Below are positions 8,570-17,520 of a stretch of DNA of 45,010 bases, in pieces. Position 1 is the first letter of the stretch; every line of letters begins with the position of its first letter. Position numbers and translations under genes: made by a program. This DNA is from Acidimicrobiia bacterium. GTDB taxonomy: Bacteria > Actinomycetota > Acidimicrobiia > Spongiisociales > JAENVV01. Under the pieces are notes generated by a model that saw only the letters and a program-made list of their open reading frames with translations, was not told the origin of the DNA and searched no databases. The stretch covers positions 1 through 45,010 of the forward strand of contig JAENVV010000141.1 in the NCBI GenBank assembly GCA_016650365.1, read 5' to 3'.

Positions 8570-9495
8570 GGCACGTCGACGATCGTGACCGGTCGTTCGT
8601 CGTCGGGGAGTTCGGCTGGGCGACCGTTGGTGGCGTGCGCCAGTCGCCGCCCGGCTTCGAGCATGGAACCGACCGCACCGCCGTGCGGGCCGCTTCGCTC
8701 GGCCGTCAGCAGTCGGACGGGGACCCCGGCCGCCAGGCCCTTCTGCACATGGCCGTAGGCGATGCCGGCTCGCCAGTCAGCCTCGTCTGGAGTGCAGTTG
8801 AGATCGAGGCGGACCACGAGGTGGGGGGCGTCGGGTGACTCCAATTCCTTGACCATGGGTTGGTTCAGTCGAGCAGTTGCCGGCCAATGGATCATGCGAA
8901 GAGAGTCGCCCTGCCGGTAGTCGCGGATCGAGCGAACCGTCTCCCCTGCACCAACCCGGCGCCCGATCGCTTCCGAACCGGTGGCAGGACTGGAGGTGGT
9001 GACGGCGAACACAACCGGCTCGACTCGTGGTGCCACCGCCACCGGGGTTGGTAGAGCGACGACAATCTGGCGGCTCGCCCACATAAGACCCACCGGCGAG
9101 GCGGTCGACACCTCAGCCACCAGTTGAGTGATGACCCCTCGTCGGTCGGCTACTGCCTGGAGCTCTCCAGCGTTCGGAAGGTTCGCTTCGACCCATTCAG
9201 AAGCTGGTTTGAGCAGGCGGACCTGAATAGACGAGGAGGGGCCGTCGACTGCCAGCTTGATCGAGAACGGTCGGCCAGCGACGGCATCGCTCGGGGCGAC
9301 CGCGGAGATGGTGACGCGCCGGATGGCCAACCAGGGCCCAATCGCACCGATGGCGAGGAGTCCGGCCGCCATAGCGAGCAGCACGGTTAGCCAACCAGCG
9401 CCGGTGGTACGAGAGGCGACGAGAAACGCGGTAGCGAGCGCCCCGATGGCGTACACCCCCCGGGTAGGTCGTATGCGAATCCGTTTGTTACCCAC
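8566..9495 (-). CDS. DUF58 domain protein of MoxR operon
   Basis: A 309-residue protein with two N-terminal hydrophobic segments (about 14-55), a beta-rich middle and the DUF58 signature. That signature contains the strongly conserved IRDYRQGDSLRMIHWPATAR followed by a vWA-like strand (HLVVRLDLN). DUF58 proteins are thought to be the membrane-side partners of MoxR ATPases. It lies between MoxR (8-base overlap) and the transglutaminase (4-base overlap), so the three are translationally coupled. The family is clear; the mechanism is not established. Confidence 0.93.
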   Translation of the reverse strand: MGNKRIRIRPTRGVYAIGALATAFLVASRTTGAGWLTVLLAMAAGLLAIGAIGPWLAIRRVTISAVAPSDAVAGRPFSIKLAVDGPSSSIQVRLLKPASEWVEANLPNAGELQAVADRRGVITQLVAEVSTASPVGLMWASRQIVVALPTPVAVAPRVEPVVFAVTTSSPATGSEAIGRRVGAGETVRSIRDYRQGDSLRMIHWPATARLNQPMVKELESPDAPHLVVRLDLNCTPDEADWRAGIAYGHVQKGLAAGVPVRLLTAERSGPHGGAVGSMLEAGRRLAHATNGRPAELPDDERPVTIVDVP

Positions 9496-10462
9496 GGGGA
9501 ACGGTGACGGAGCGGAGCACGTCGTCCATGATCGATCGCGCAGCGGTCACGTTGGTCCCTCCTGACAAGATGATCCGATGTGACAGCACCGAACCGGCGA
9601 CGGCCTTCACGTCGTCAGGTGTGACGAAGCGTTGGCCGACGGTGGTGGCATGGCCGCGCGCCACGGCCAGGAGGCCAAGACTGGCGCGGGGGGACGCTCC
9701 GAGGGAGATCTCTGGATGGTGGCGGGTGGCGGTCACGATATCAAGGATGTAATTGGCGACAGCTTCGCTGCAATGCAGGCTGCGAACTTCCTGAATCGCC
9801 CTGGCAAGGTTCTCTGGACTGACGACTGCCTGCAACCCGGAAAGCTGACCGGCCCCTCCGTCGCCCATCAGAAGGCCCCGCTCCGTTTCACGGTCAGGCA
9901 AGCCCATTTCGAAGATGGCACTGAACCGATCAAGTTGCCCTTCGACAAGGGGAAACGTTCCTGCGTGCTCAAAGGGGTTCTGGGTGGCGATCAGAAAGAA
10001 GGGGTCGGGCAGGGGGTGAGTGGTGCCGTCGACGGATACTTGTCTTTCCTCCATGGCCTCAAGGAGGGCGGCCTGGGTGCGGGGAGTGGCGCGGTTGATT
10101 TCATCAACGATCACGACGTTGGCGAAGAGTGGGCCCGGACGGAAGTGCCACGACTCCGTTGATCGACGGTAGATGGCAACGCCGGTGAGGTCGGCAGGCA
10201 AGAGGTCGGGGGTGCCTTGCACCCGGCGAAACGTGCCACCGATGGAGGCTGCCAGAGACTTGGCGAGGAGGGTCTTGCCAACGCCCGGGACGTCTTCCAC
10301 CAGGATATGGCCTCCGGAAAGCAGGGTGGCGATGATGAGGCGTAGTTCGGTGGGCTTACCGCGAATGACCCTTGAGAGGCTGGCGAACAGTGTGGAGGCG
10401 ACCTGGGAGCCGAGCGGAGCTGCGGCAAGCACGGTAGGGACGGCGGGCGGCGCTGATTGCAT
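9488..10462 (-). CDS. MoxR-family AAA+ ATPase
   Basis: Cytoplasmic AAA+ ATPase that remodels or matures partner proteins. EDVPGVGKTLLAKSLA is Walker A, VVIVDEINRATPRTQAALLE is Walker B with the MoxR-specific NRA, and ATQNPFEHAGTFPL is sensor 1. The C-terminal lid has the usual TPDDVKAVAGSVLSHRI. At 324 residues it is full length. It is the first gene of the MoxR-DUF58-transglutaminase operon. In other bacteria such sets act on metal-centre insertion, envelope stress or cell shape; nothing here narrows the role. Confidence 0.95.
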   Translation of the reverse strand: MQSAPPAVPTVLAAAPLGSQVASTLFASLSRVIRGKPTELRLIIATLLSGGHILVEDVPGVGKTLLAKSLAASIGGTFRRVQGTPDLLPADLTGVAIYRRSTESWHFRPGPLFANVVIVDEINRATPRTQAALLEAMEERQVSVDGTTHPLPDPFFLIATQNPFEHAGTFPLVEGQLDRFSAIFEMGLPDRETERGLLMGDGGAGQLSGLQAVVSPENLARAIQEVRSLHCSEAVANYILDIVTATRHHPEISLGASPRASLGLLAVARGHATTVGQRFVTPDDVKAVAGSVLSHRIILSGGTNVTAARSIMDDVLRSVTVPRG

Positions 10463-10519
10463 TTGTTCTGTATCGGCACGAACCGTCGGCCTATTTAGGA
10501 TCGGTTAGTCGCAATATTC

Positions 10520-11401
10520 TCAGGCAGCCGGGATGAGTTCTGGCTGATGTTCGCCTGCGTTGCGTTGGATGAGCGAGATGGCTCCGAGGATCATGACGGC
10601 ACCCACGATTTGGCCGATGGTCAGTTTCTGAGCCAGGAATCCCCACGCCAGGACCGTGGCAACCAGCGGCTCCCATGTCGCGGTCAGACCGATAAGCGGG
10701 GCGGGGGCAAGTCCCAGTGCCTTGATTTCAAGCGCGAATGGCACGATGGTTCCGATGATGACCACGGCGCCCAGTTGCCACCAGGCGGTATTGGAAAGAT
10801 CCGTCGGGAAGTTCCAGATCGGCACCGCAACAATCCAGATGGCCGCTGCCACCCCGAACCCGTAGGCCATGATTCCCGGTGAACTGAGGTCCTTGCTGAG
10901 TCGTTCCGCCAAAGCGAGGTAGAAGGCGAACGCCACCGATGAAATGAGTCCGGCTGCCAGCCCGGGAAGGTTCAGAGCGGCGCCTTCCCACGCCCTGGCC
11001 ACCAGGCCGACGCCGATGATCGCGGCGCCCGCGGCCGACCAGGCCACGGCCGGAACTGCGTCGCCGCGAATCCAGCGATTCCATGCCAGCAGGAACACGG
11101 GAGCGATGAATTGGATGGTGGCTCCTGGCCCGACTCCGATAAGGTCGATAGCCAGGTAGAAGGTGTAGGTCACGGTTGCCAGAGCTACCCCGAAGGCAAC
11201 GACATACGGCCAGGTCCGGCGCGACGGGAACTCTCTTTTCCACAGAACGTATGGCACAAAGGCCAGTGTGCCGGCGAGAGCCCGCACTTCTGCGACCCGG
11301 GCTACGGGAATCTCTGCGAAGACGGCTGCCGCCAAGACTCCGGCTACCCCCCACAGGGTGGCCGCGACAAGTGCGAGCATGATGCCGGTCCGGATTCGCA
11401 T
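10520..11401 (-). CDS. EamA/DMT-family transporter
   Basis: A 10-helix drug/metabolite transporter made of two EamA repeats. The N-terminus MRIRTGIMLALVAATLWGVA is typical of the family, and the end of the second repeat (LIGLTATWEPLVATVLAW) carries the expected Trp-Glu-Pro. The in-frame open stretch goes back to 11752. The ATG at 11401 is nonetheless the natural start: it gives 293 residues and has TACTCT 6 bases upstream. Fifty-seven bases separate it from the MoxR start, and it reads in the same direction. The substrate is unknown; amino-acid or metabolite export is common. Confidence 0.9.
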   Translation of the reverse strand: MRIRTGIMLALVAATLWGVAGVLAAAVFAEIPVARVAEVRALAGTLAFVPYVLWKREFPSRRTWPYVVAFGVALATVTYTFYLAIDLIGVGPGATIQFIAPVFLLAWNRWIRGDAVPAVAWSAAGAAIIGVGLVARAWEGAALNLPGLAAGLISSVAFAFYLALAERLSKDLSSPGIMAYGFGVAAAIWIVAVPIWNFPTDLSNTAWWQLGAVVIIGTIVPFALEIKALGLAPAPLIGLTATWEPLVATVLAWGFLAQKLTIGQIVGAVMILGAISLIQRNAGEHQPELIPAA

Positions 11402-11407
11402 CAGCAC

Positions 11408-11413
11408 AGAGTA
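11408..11413 (-). promoter_or_regulatory. -10 box for leaderless EamA transcript
   Basis: TACTCT on the minus strand, 6 bases before the ATG at 11401. It decides the start among several in-frame candidates. Confidence 0.5.
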
Positions 11414-11520
11414 GGTGATGCCATCGCGGCTCTGGTTGGCTGGTGTGACCCGCAGTTCTACCGAAAACAAGGCGGTCTCGACTCGCCTGGGATTTGGAGT
11501 TACCTTGGCCGGTGAACGCT

Positions 11521-13158
11521 CTATGGCTCGTGTCGGTAGAAACCTGCGGTGGCGGGAGGTAATGGGTCGTTGCCCAGGATCAGATCGGCAGCTTTCTCGG
11601 CCAACATCATGACGGGAGCGTAGATGTTCCCGTTGGTGACAAAGGGCATCACGGAAGCGTCCACGACCCGGACCCCCTCTACCCCATGCACCTTCATGGT
11701 GAGGGGGTCGACGACTGCTTCGGGACCGGTTCCCATTTTGGCTGTGCCGCACGGGTGGAGGGCGGTCTCAGCATCCTTGCGGACCCAGTCGAGTATTTCC
11801 TCGTCGGTGGACACCGAAGGGCCAGGTGAAAGCTCACCGCCGTTGAATTGATCGAATGCCGGTTGGGTGAGAATTGTGCGCGCCGCCCGCACTGCTTCCT
11901 TCCACTCTCGCCGGTCCTGGTCGGTTGAGAGGTAGTTGAACCGGAGTTCCGGTTTGACCAAAGGATCTGTCGATTTGATCTTCACCGATCCACGGGCGTC
12001 CGAAAACATCGGGCCGATATGCACCTGATACCCATGTCCCTTGGTGGGCACGGTTCCGTCGTAGCGAATGGCGATCGGAAGGAAATGGAACATGAGGTTG
12101 GGCCATTCGACGTCGTCGTTTGAACGAATGAATCCGCCGGCTTCGAAGTGGTTGGTGGCGGCGGCGCCCTTGCGTCTGAACAGCCAGTCGAACCCGATCT
12201 TTGGCCGGCGCCACCAGTCGAGTGCCGGCGCCATGGATACGGGTTGGGTGCAGGAATACTGGATGTAGACCTCAAGATGATCCTGGAGGTTCTCGCCAAC
12301 GCCTGGTACGTCCGCCACCACCGGTATGCCAAGTTTCTCAAGATCGGCAGCGTTGCCCACGCCTGACAGTTGAAGTAGCTGTGGAGTGTTGATAGACCCG
12401 GCTGCGCAAATGACATCTTTGGCGGCGGCAAACCTCGACCGGCCGCCCTTGGTGTACTCGACGCCGACCGCCGTCGTGCCTTCGAAGCGGATCCTCGTCG
12501 TCATGGCCCTGGTGATCACGGTGAGATTGGGTCGATTCATCACCGGATGTAGGTAGGCCTGAGCTGCGGAGAGGCGGCGGCCGCGGTGAATGTTGCGATC
12601 GAACCGGGCAAAGCCCTCTTGTCGGAAACCGTTGACGTCGTCGGTCAACGGGTAGCCGGCTTGCTCGACAGCCTCGAAAAAGGCGTCGAACAGAGGGGAT
12701 TCGGCGGGACCCCGTTCCAGGACCAACGGACCCTTGTCGCCTCGCCAATCGTCGCCGCCCGCCAGACAGGTCTCCATCCGTTTGAAGTATGGGAGGCAGT
12801 GTGCGTAATTCCAGGTATCCATGCCCGGGTCGGCAGCCCACCGTTGATAGTCCATGGCGTTGCCGCGCTGAAAGATCATCCCGTTGATGCTGCTCGATCC
12901 TCCCAGGACCTTGCCGCGGGCGTGGTAGACCTTGCGACCACCCATCTCCGGTTCGGGTTCCGACTCATACTTCCAGTCGTAGAAGCGGTTGCCGATGGGA
13001 ATCGAAAAGGCGCCCGGCATGTGGATGAAAATGTCCCATTTGCGGTCAGGTCGACCAGCCTCCAACACGAGTACCTGGTTGGCCGGGTCGGCGCTCAGAC
13101 GGTTGGCCAGGGCTGAACCGGCGGAGCCTCCACCGACGATGACGTAGTCATAGATCAT
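11521..13158 (-). CDS. GMC-family FAD oxidoreductase (choline/alcohol dehydrogenase type)
   Basis: Flavoenzyme oxidising an alcohol to an aldehyde or ketone. [20 protein letters not shown] is the N-terminal FAD-binding Rossmann motif. [20 protein letters not shown] is GMC signature 1, [17 protein letters not shown] is signature 2, and [10 protein letters not shown] near the end holds the active-site His. The 545 residues equal the length of choline dehydrogenase, to which it is broadly similar. No choline-transport or betaine-aldehyde partner is adjacent, so the substrate is left open. The start at 13158 matches the family N-terminus. A tiny ORF ends on this start codon (see 13155-13178). A second, broken GMC gene lies at 37298-38871. 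Confidence 0.93.
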   Translation of the reverse strand: MIYDYVIVGGGSAGSALANRLSADPANQVLVLEAGRPDRKWDIFIHMPGAFSIPIGNRFYDWKYESEPEPEMGGRKVYHARGKVLGGSSSINGMIFQRGNAMDYQRWAADPGMDTWNYAHCLPYFKRMETCLAGGDDWRGDKGPLVLERGPAESPLFDAFFEAVEQAGYPLTDDVNGFRQEGFARFDRNIHRGRRLSAAQAYLHPVMNRPNLTVITRAMTTRIRFEGTTAVGVEYTKGGRSRFAAAKDVICAAGSINTPQLLQLSGVGNAADLEKLGIPVVADVPGVGENLQDHLEVYIQYSCTQPVSMAPALDWWRRPKIGFDWLFRRKGAAATNHFEAGGFIRSNDDVEWPNLMFHFLPIAIRYDGTVPTKGHGYQVHIGPMFSDARGSVKIKSTDPLVKPELRFNYLSTDQDRREWKEAVRAARTILTQPAFDQFNGGELSPGPSVSTDEEILDWVRKDAETALHPCGTAKMGTGPEAVVDPLTMKVHGVEGVRVVDASVMPFVTNGNIYAPVMMLAEKAADLILGNDPLPPATAGFYRHEP

Positions 13159-13178
13159 GATTTCGCAGGGGTGTTCAT
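13155..13178 (-). CDS. Possible leaderless mini-ORF (7 codons) coupled to GMC gene
   Basis: Encodes MNTPAKS. TAATGT at 13192-13187 lies 8 bases before its ATG. Its TGA overlaps the GMC ATG as ATGA, so ribosomes that start on a leaderless message could re-initiate on the main gene. It is too short for coding statistics, and the arrangement could be chance. Confidence 0.3.
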   Translation of the reverse strand: MNTPAKS

Positions 13179-13250
13179 CAAGCGAGACATTATCAGGATT
13201 TCGACTCGGACCTGAGAGAGTGGCTCCAATCGGCATCTAGGCTGGTGCCA

Positions 13251-13265
13251 ATGAGGGTGGCATGA
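13251..13265 (+). CDS. Possible leaderless mini-ORF (4 codons) coupled to HAD gene
   Basis: Encodes MRVA. TAGGCT at 13238-13243 lies 7 bases upstream of the ATG. The TGA overlaps the ATG of the HAD phosphatase as ATGA. The same bases (GAGGGTGG) could instead be the Shine-Dalgarno of the HAD gene. Confidence 0.3.
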   Translation: MRVA

Positions 13266-13984
13266 TCGTTTCGGGCGCCGGAGCGTCATTTGATGTTGAC
13301 GCCATTGTCTTCGACAAGGACGGCACCCTTATCGACCTCGACACCACCTGGCTGGGGATCACTGAGGCCTGGGTTGAGGCGGCTGGCGGCGGCAATCCCA
13401 CTCGAATTGCCCTGCTTCAGGCGGCGCTGGGCGTTGATCGGCGAGGCTTTCTTGTCCCGGGTGGCGTAGCGGCCACAGGGACCTTTCGTGAGATCGAATA
13501 CGCCACCCGCCAGGCACTGAATGAGGCGTCCGCTGAAGTCGATCGGTGCATCGAGGAAGCAAGAACGATGGTTGCCTCGACTATCCGGGACCTACCGGTG
13601 GCACCCATCGGTGACGTTGAAGGGTCGATGCGACGATTGGCCGCGGCGGGACTCGTGCTGTGCATTGCTTCAAGCGACGCTGAGGTGACCATACAAAAAC
13701 ACCTCGATCAACTCGGGGTGGCGGATCTGATCTCGGACATGATCGGAGGCGACGGCCTGGTAGCCCCCAAGCCGCACCCGGCCAGCTTGACCTATTTGAG
13801 CGATAGGGTCGGTATCCCGGTCCGCCGTATGCTCATGGTTGGTGACTCGTACACCGACCTTGGCGCGGCACGCAATGCGGGCGCGGCGGGGATCTTGGCG
13901 GTGGCACCCCGCAACCACTCGAGCCCGATCGGGGAATTGTGCGATGGGGTGATCGGATCGATTCAGGAGATCGTCGTCGGCTGA
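13262..13984 (+). CDS. HAD-superfamily phosphatase (phosphoglycolate phosphatase-like)
   Basis: Cytoplasmic Mg-dependent phosphatase. Motif I is VFDKDGTL (nucleophile and acid Asp, with DKDGT in place of the usual DxDGT). Motif II is the Ser region CIASSDAEV, the lysine is in VAPKPHPAS, and motif IV is MVGDSYTDLGAARNAG. A helical cap of type C1 lies at about residues 20-120. The 240 residues fit Gph-like enzymes. The ATG at 13262 follows GAGGGTGG closely. Its 3' end overlaps the convergent YigZ gene by 22 bases. The substrate is not predictable from the motifs. Confidence 0.9.
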   Translation: MIVSGAGASFDVDAIVFDKDGTLIDLDTTWLGITEAWVEAAGGGNPTRIALLQAALGVDRRGFLVPGGVAATGTFREIEYATRQALNEASAEVDRCIEEARTMVASTIRDLPVAPIGDVEGSMRRLAAAGLVLCIASSDAEVTIQKHLDQLGVADLISDMIGGDGLVAPKPHPASLTYLSDRVGIPVRRMLMVGDSYTDLGAARNAGAAGILAVAPRNHSSPIGELCDGVIGSIQEIVVG

Positions 13985-14577
13985 GCGACCACGGCTCCGG
14001 CGGTTGCATCGGTGAGGGCGTCGACGAACCCGGTCGACAGGCCGGCGCGAACCGCCAGCACGAGAACGACCTTTTCTCCATAGTCGGCCGAAACGGTCAC
14101 CGCTTCATGCCTGGCCAGCACCTGGGCGACTGGGGCAGACAGGTCGTACTGGTGGGTAACCGACCAATAGGTGAAGACTGGCTTCGTCAGCTTGGGAGCG
14201 TTGTTCAAAACGGCGGCGGCCGCTTCGCCATAGGCTCTGACCAAACCGCCCCTGCCGAGATTGGTCCCGCCGTAATAGCGGGTCACCACGACCACCACAT
14301 CGTGCAGGCCCGATCCGATGATTCGACGGAGGATCGGTGGTCCGGCGGTTCCGCCTGGTTCTCCGGCGTCGGAACTTCGTTCGCGACCGTCGGCGAGGCG
14401 AAACGCCCAGCAGTGGTGCGTGGCGTTCGGTTCGCGATGGCGGATGGTGTCGACGAATGTCAAGGCGCCGGCCTCGTCGCTGACGGCCACCGCATCTCCG
14501 ATGAATCGCGATCCGCTGATCTTTTCGATCTCCAGGCGGGTTGGTCGCTGAAGTGTCAGCACTTCGTCATTGCGCAT
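13963..14577 (-). CDS. YigZ/IMPACT family protein
   Basis: Conserved protein with the UPF0029/IMPACT N-terminal fold, including VTRYYGGTNLGRGGLVRAYG, the family signature at mid-protein, and SRFIGDAVAVSDEAGALTF near the start. A C-terminal DUF1949-like region carries QYDLSAPVAQVLARHEA. The 204-residue length fits the family. The biochemical role is unsettled; links to translation control and proline peptides have been proposed. The ATG at 14577 is selected because TATCGT lies 7 bases upstream; the TTG at 14595 is the alternative. Confidence 0.9.
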   Translation of the reverse strand: MRNDEVLTLQRPTRLEIEKISGSRFIGDAVAVSDEAGALTFVDTIRHREPNATHHCWAFRLADGRERSSDAGEPGGTAGPPILRRIIGSGLHDVVVVVTRYYGGTNLGRGGLVRAYGEAAAAVLNNAPKLTKPVFTYWSVTHQYDLSAPVAQVLARHEAVTVSADYGEKVVLVLAVRAGLSTGFVDALTDATAGAVVAQPTTIS

Positions 14578-14584
14578 CTGGCCG

Positions 14585-14590
14585 ACGATA
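14585..14590 (-). promoter_or_regulatory. -10 box for leaderless YigZ transcript
   Basis: TATCGT on the minus strand, 7 bases before the ATG at 14577, with no Shine-Dalgarno between them. Confidence 0.5.
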
Positions 14591-14667
14591 GCCAACCGTT
14601 GTGGTGGTACGAACCGGTCATGGCGACCGGCTCAAGCCGACCGTATAGTTGAATCGGAGGAGGTCAC

Positions 14668-15137
14668 GTGGTTCGGCTTGCAGATGGCCCGGTTGTCGAG
14701 GTTTCGGTGGATATTGCCGCGCCTCCGGAACGGGTTTGGGAGCTGGTATCCGACATCAACCTGCCGGCTCGATTTCAGGACGAGTTCAAGCGGGCTGAAT
14801 GGGCCACTGACGGCCCGGCGCTCGGGGCTGAGTTCGTCGGTTACAACGAACGGAAAGGTTTTCAGTGGGACACGTCGTCGTGGGTCGTCGAGTATGTGCC
14901 GCTCCGGTCGTTCGGGTGGGCCGTTTCGGACCCGAACAATCCTGGAGCAACCTGGACCTTCCGCCTATCTGAAACTCCTGCCGGTACCCGATTGACGTTT
15001 CACCGCCGGCTCGGGCCGGGGCCGAGTGGCCTAACGGCCAGCATGATGCAATCATCGCAGCACGCGATTCCGAACAGGCCGCCAACATGCAGGGCGTGGT
15101 TGATGGCATCAAGACCCTCGCCGAGGCGACGGTCTGA
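14668..15137 (+). pseudogene. SRPBCC-family protein with C-terminal frameshift
   Basis: Polyketide-cyclase/SRPBCC ligand-binding fold. Frame 1 gives MVRLADGPVVEVSVDIAAPP, the GTG start follows GGAGGAGG, and the frame holds through RRLGPGPSGLTA. Beyond about 15035 this frame becomes nonsense and would run through the stop of the next gene to 15171. The frame one base back instead reads HDAIIAARDSEQAANMQGVV followed by DGIKTLAEATV and a TGA at 15135-15137. This is the expected final helix of the family, ending five bases before the convergent aldehyde dehydrogenase stop. A single indel between about 15030 and 15045 explains this, either real or a sequencing error. No function beyond small hydrophobic ligand binding can be proposed. 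Confidence 0.75.
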
Positions 15138-15142
15138 AGCGC

Positions 15143-16570
15143 TTATACGTTGGCGCCGAAGATCGACTTGACCTCGAGGAACTCCTCGAACCCGTGCTCG
15201 CCCCACTCGCGACCATTTCCGGATTGCTTGTAACCGCCGAACGGTGCATTGGGATCGCCTAGGGCTCCGTTGACATGCACCATGCCGGTCCGGATCTGAC
15301 GAGCCACCCGGCGGGCACGATCCTGGTCGCCCGACGATACATAGCCAGACAACCCGTAGTTGGTGTCGTTGGCGATGCGAATGGCGTCCGCTTCGTCTTC
15401 GTACCCGATGATGGATACGACGGGCCCGAAGATCTCCTCCCGGGCGATGGTCATATCGTTGGTCACGTTCGCAAACACGGTCGGCTTGATGAAGTAGCCA
15501 CGGTCGTGGCCTTCGGCCCGGCCGGGCCCACCGGTCACGAGTTCGGCGCCCTCGTCGATGCCCTTTTCGATCAGTGCCTGGATTTTGTTGTACTGCGCCG
15601 CGGAAACCACCGGACCGATTGTCGTGGCTTCGTGGCCCGGGTGGCCGACGACGATGCCCTCGGCAGCCGCTTTCGCGTAGCCGGCAGCTTCGGCCATCCG
15701 ATCCTGCGGCACGAGAATTCTCGTTCCGGCGTTGCACGATTGGCCCGAGTTGCGGCACATGAATTTGACGTCGCGATTGATGACCGCTTCCAGGTCGGCG
15801 TCGTCGAGGACGATATTGGCCGACTTCCCGCCGAGCTCCTGGGCTACCCGCTTGACCGTCGGAGCTGCGTTCTTGGCGACCTCGACCCCGGCTCGGGTCG
15901 AGCCGGTGAACGACACCATATCTACCTCGGGGTGCGAAGAGAGTGGCACGCCGACGTTGATTCCATCGCCCTGTATGAGGTTGAAGACTCCGGCTGGCAC
16001 TCCGGCTTCGTCAAGGATCTCGGCGAAGATAATGGCATTCAATGGAGCCAGTTCTGAAGGTTTCAGGACCATGGTGCAGCCCGCCGCCAGCGCCGGCGCC
16101 ACCTTGGTAGCGATCTGGTTTAGAGGCCAGTTCCATGGCGTGATCAACGCGCAAACCCCGACCGGCTCTTTGACGACGAGGGTCGTGCCGATTTCCTCTT
16201 CGAACTCGTAGGTTTCGAGCACCCGGCGGACGGTCTTGAAGTGGTTCAAGCCCGACGGCACCTGGGACTTGGATGAGAGGGCGACGGGTGCGCCCATCTC
16301 GTCACTGACAGCTGAAATCAGATCATCCATTCGGGTTTTGTAGACCGAAATGATCGAGTCGAGGAGCTCCATGCGCTCTTCCCGACTCGTCTCGCTATAG
16401 GAAGCGAAAGCGGTTCTGGCTGCTGCGACTGCCGCGTCGACGTCTTTCGGGCCACCCATGGCGATGGTGGTGATGACCTCTTCGGTGGCCGGGTTGATGA
16501 CCTCGAGTGTCGTGGTGGTCGAGGGGGCCACCCACTGGCCATTGATGTAGAACTCGTGTTTGTGCTGCAT
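15143..16570 (-). CDS. NAD(P)-dependent aldehyde dehydrogenase
   Basis: Oxidises an aldehyde to a carboxylate. PWNWPLNQIATKVAPALAAG and FTGSTRAGVEVAK form the cofactor site. The general-base Glu is in QELGGKSANIVLDDADLE, the catalytic Cys is in CRNSGQSCNAGTR, and EEIFGPVVSIIGYEDE is conserved near the C-terminus. All catalytic residues are intact over 475 residues. The ATG at 16570 fits the family N-terminus (HKHEFYINGQWVAP) and has TACGAT 7 bases upstream. A 47-bp inverted-repeat element shared with the broken GMC gene lies 51-97 bases upstream of the start. This suggests that an alcohol-to-aldehyde-to-acid pathway was co-regulated. Confidence 0.94.
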   Translation of the reverse strand: MQHKHEFYINGQWVAPSTTTTLEVINPATEEVITTIAMGGPKDVDAAVAAARTAFASYSETSREERMELLDSIISVYKTRMDDLISAVSDEMGAPVALSSKSQVPSGLNHFKTVRRVLETYEFEEEIGTTLVVKEPVGVCALITPWNWPLNQIATKVAPALAAGCTMVLKPSELAPLNAIIFAEILDEAGVPAGVFNLIQGDGINVGVPLSSHPEVDMVSFTGSTRAGVEVAKNAAPTVKRVAQELGGKSANIVLDDADLEAVINRDVKFMCRNSGQSCNAGTRILVPQDRMAEAAGYAKAAAEGIVVGHPGHEATTIGPVVSAAQYNKIQALIEKGIDEGAELVTGGPGRAEGHDRGYFIKPTVFANVTNDMTIAREEIFGPVVSIIGYEDEADAIRIANDTNYGLSGYVSSGDQDRARRVARQIRTGMVHVNGALGDPNAPFGGYKQSGNGREWGEHGFEEFLEVKSIFGANV

Positions 16571-16577
16571 ACCCGGA

Positions 16578-16583
16578 ATCGTA
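16578..16583 (-). promoter_or_regulatory. -10 box for leaderless aldehyde dehydrogenase transcript
   Basis: TACGAT on the minus strand, 7 bases before the ATG at 16570. No TTGACA-like -35 box is evident, consistent with activation from the upstream inverted repeat. Confidence 0.5.
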
Positions 16584-16620
16584 GCGTCCGCCCCGCTCTT
16601 GGGACCTACTGGTTTCCTGA

Positions 16621-16667
16621 ACGAGTGTGCATCCACACTCGATAGCGCGATTCGTATGCACACTCGT
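16621..16667. promoter_or_regulatory. 47-bp inverted-repeat element, copy 1
   Basis: The outer arms ACGAGTGTGCAT and ATGCACACTCGT are perfect 12-bp inverted repeats at the two ends. A third half-site, CACACTCG, follows the left arm, so CGAGTGTG-CATC-CACACTCG is itself a perfect short palindrome. The second copy at 37221-37267 has the same length and the same outer arms. It lies upstream of the aldehyde dehydrogenase and after the ABC permease. It looks like a regulator-binding site for a dimer or pair of dimers. No known motif was recognised. Confidence 0.6.
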
Positions 16668-16695
16668 CAGGCGACCGGTCCCCTGATGCGAGCGA

Positions 16696-17520
16696 CTACT
16701 CCGCAGTCTTGCGATATGAGCGGACCGCCAAGGGTGCCGCAACTACCACGATCCCGACAATCCAGGCGAGTGACAAGAGAACGAGTGATCCGGTCGTCGC
16801 CCCACTGGCAACCAGACTCGGGTCGCTTTGGATATAGGCGTCGCCAAGAATGAGCGCCCTCGCCGTGTTTGCCAGGACCGATACCGGTTGGTTCTCGGCG
16901 AACGTCGCCAGCCACGATGGCATGCTTGAGGTCGGTACAAACACCGAGCTCGCAAACGTCAAGGGAAAGACGGGAAGAAAGCCTGCGGATTGAGCAGCTT
17001 CCGGCGTCTTGACTTTGAGCCCGATCCAGGCCATGACCCATGACATCGAATAACCGAATCCGAGGGCGAGCGCGACGGCCAGAACCAGGGAGAAGAACCC
17101 GTTAAGCGGCCGAAACCCGATCAGGTAGGCGACGGCGGTCATCAGCGTGATCACGAATCCAGACCGCCAGATGTCGGCGAAGGTACGCCCCGCCAGGACG
17201 GCTGATCGAGCCATCGGCAATGATCGGAACCGGTCGATTACTCCAGCCTGCAAGTCCTCGGTTAGGCCAACGCTGGTTGCGGTCGCGCCGAATACGACGT
17301 TCTGGATGATGATGCCTGGCAGTAGAAAGTTGATGTAGTTGCCGAATACTGGTGGGATTGCCTGGGCGATTGAGCCACCGAAGACATAGTTGAACAGCAG
17401 CAAGAACATGACCGGTTGCACGGTCGAGAACAGCAGCAGCTGGGGCAGTCGGATGTTGCGCAGCACATTGCGGCGGGTAATGATCCCGATATGGGTTGCG
17501 GTCTGGGTCAAGGTGGTCAT
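16696..17520 (-). CDS. ABC-2 type exporter permease (DrrB-like)
   Basis: Membrane half of a DrrAB-type exporter. Its 274 residues hold six predicted helices. The N-terminus has RRNVLRNIRLPQLLLFSTVQ followed by PVMFLLLFNYVFGG, as in daunorubicin-type permeases. The central ATATSVGLTEDLQAGVIDRF, followed by RSLPM, is the diagnostic DrrB/ABC-2 coupling segment. It overlaps the upstream ATPase gene by four bases (ATGA). Its ATPase carries an amber codon, so export activity depends on whether that lesion is real. The substrate is unknown; drug-like or lipid export is typical. Confidence 0.93.
   Translation of the reverse strand: MTTLTQTATHIGIITRRNVLRNIRLPQLLLFSTVQPVMFLLLFNYVFGGSIAQAIPPVFGNYINFLLPGIIIQNVVFGATATSVGLTEDLQAGVIDRFRSLPMARSAVLAGRTFADIWRSGFVITLMTAVAYLIGFRPLNGFFSLVLAVALALGFGYSMSWVMAWIGLKVKTPEAAQSAGFLPVFPLTFASSVFVPTSSMPSWLATFAENQPVSVLANTARALILGDAYIQSDPSLVASGATTGSLVLLSLAWIVGIVVVAAPLAVRSYRKTAE

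Noticed and set aside
10728-11354. Long Arg-rich ORF overlapping the EamA transporter
   Set aside because: Alternate frame of a clear transporter gene; Arg/Gly/His-rich composition is typical of off-frame GC-rich sequence.
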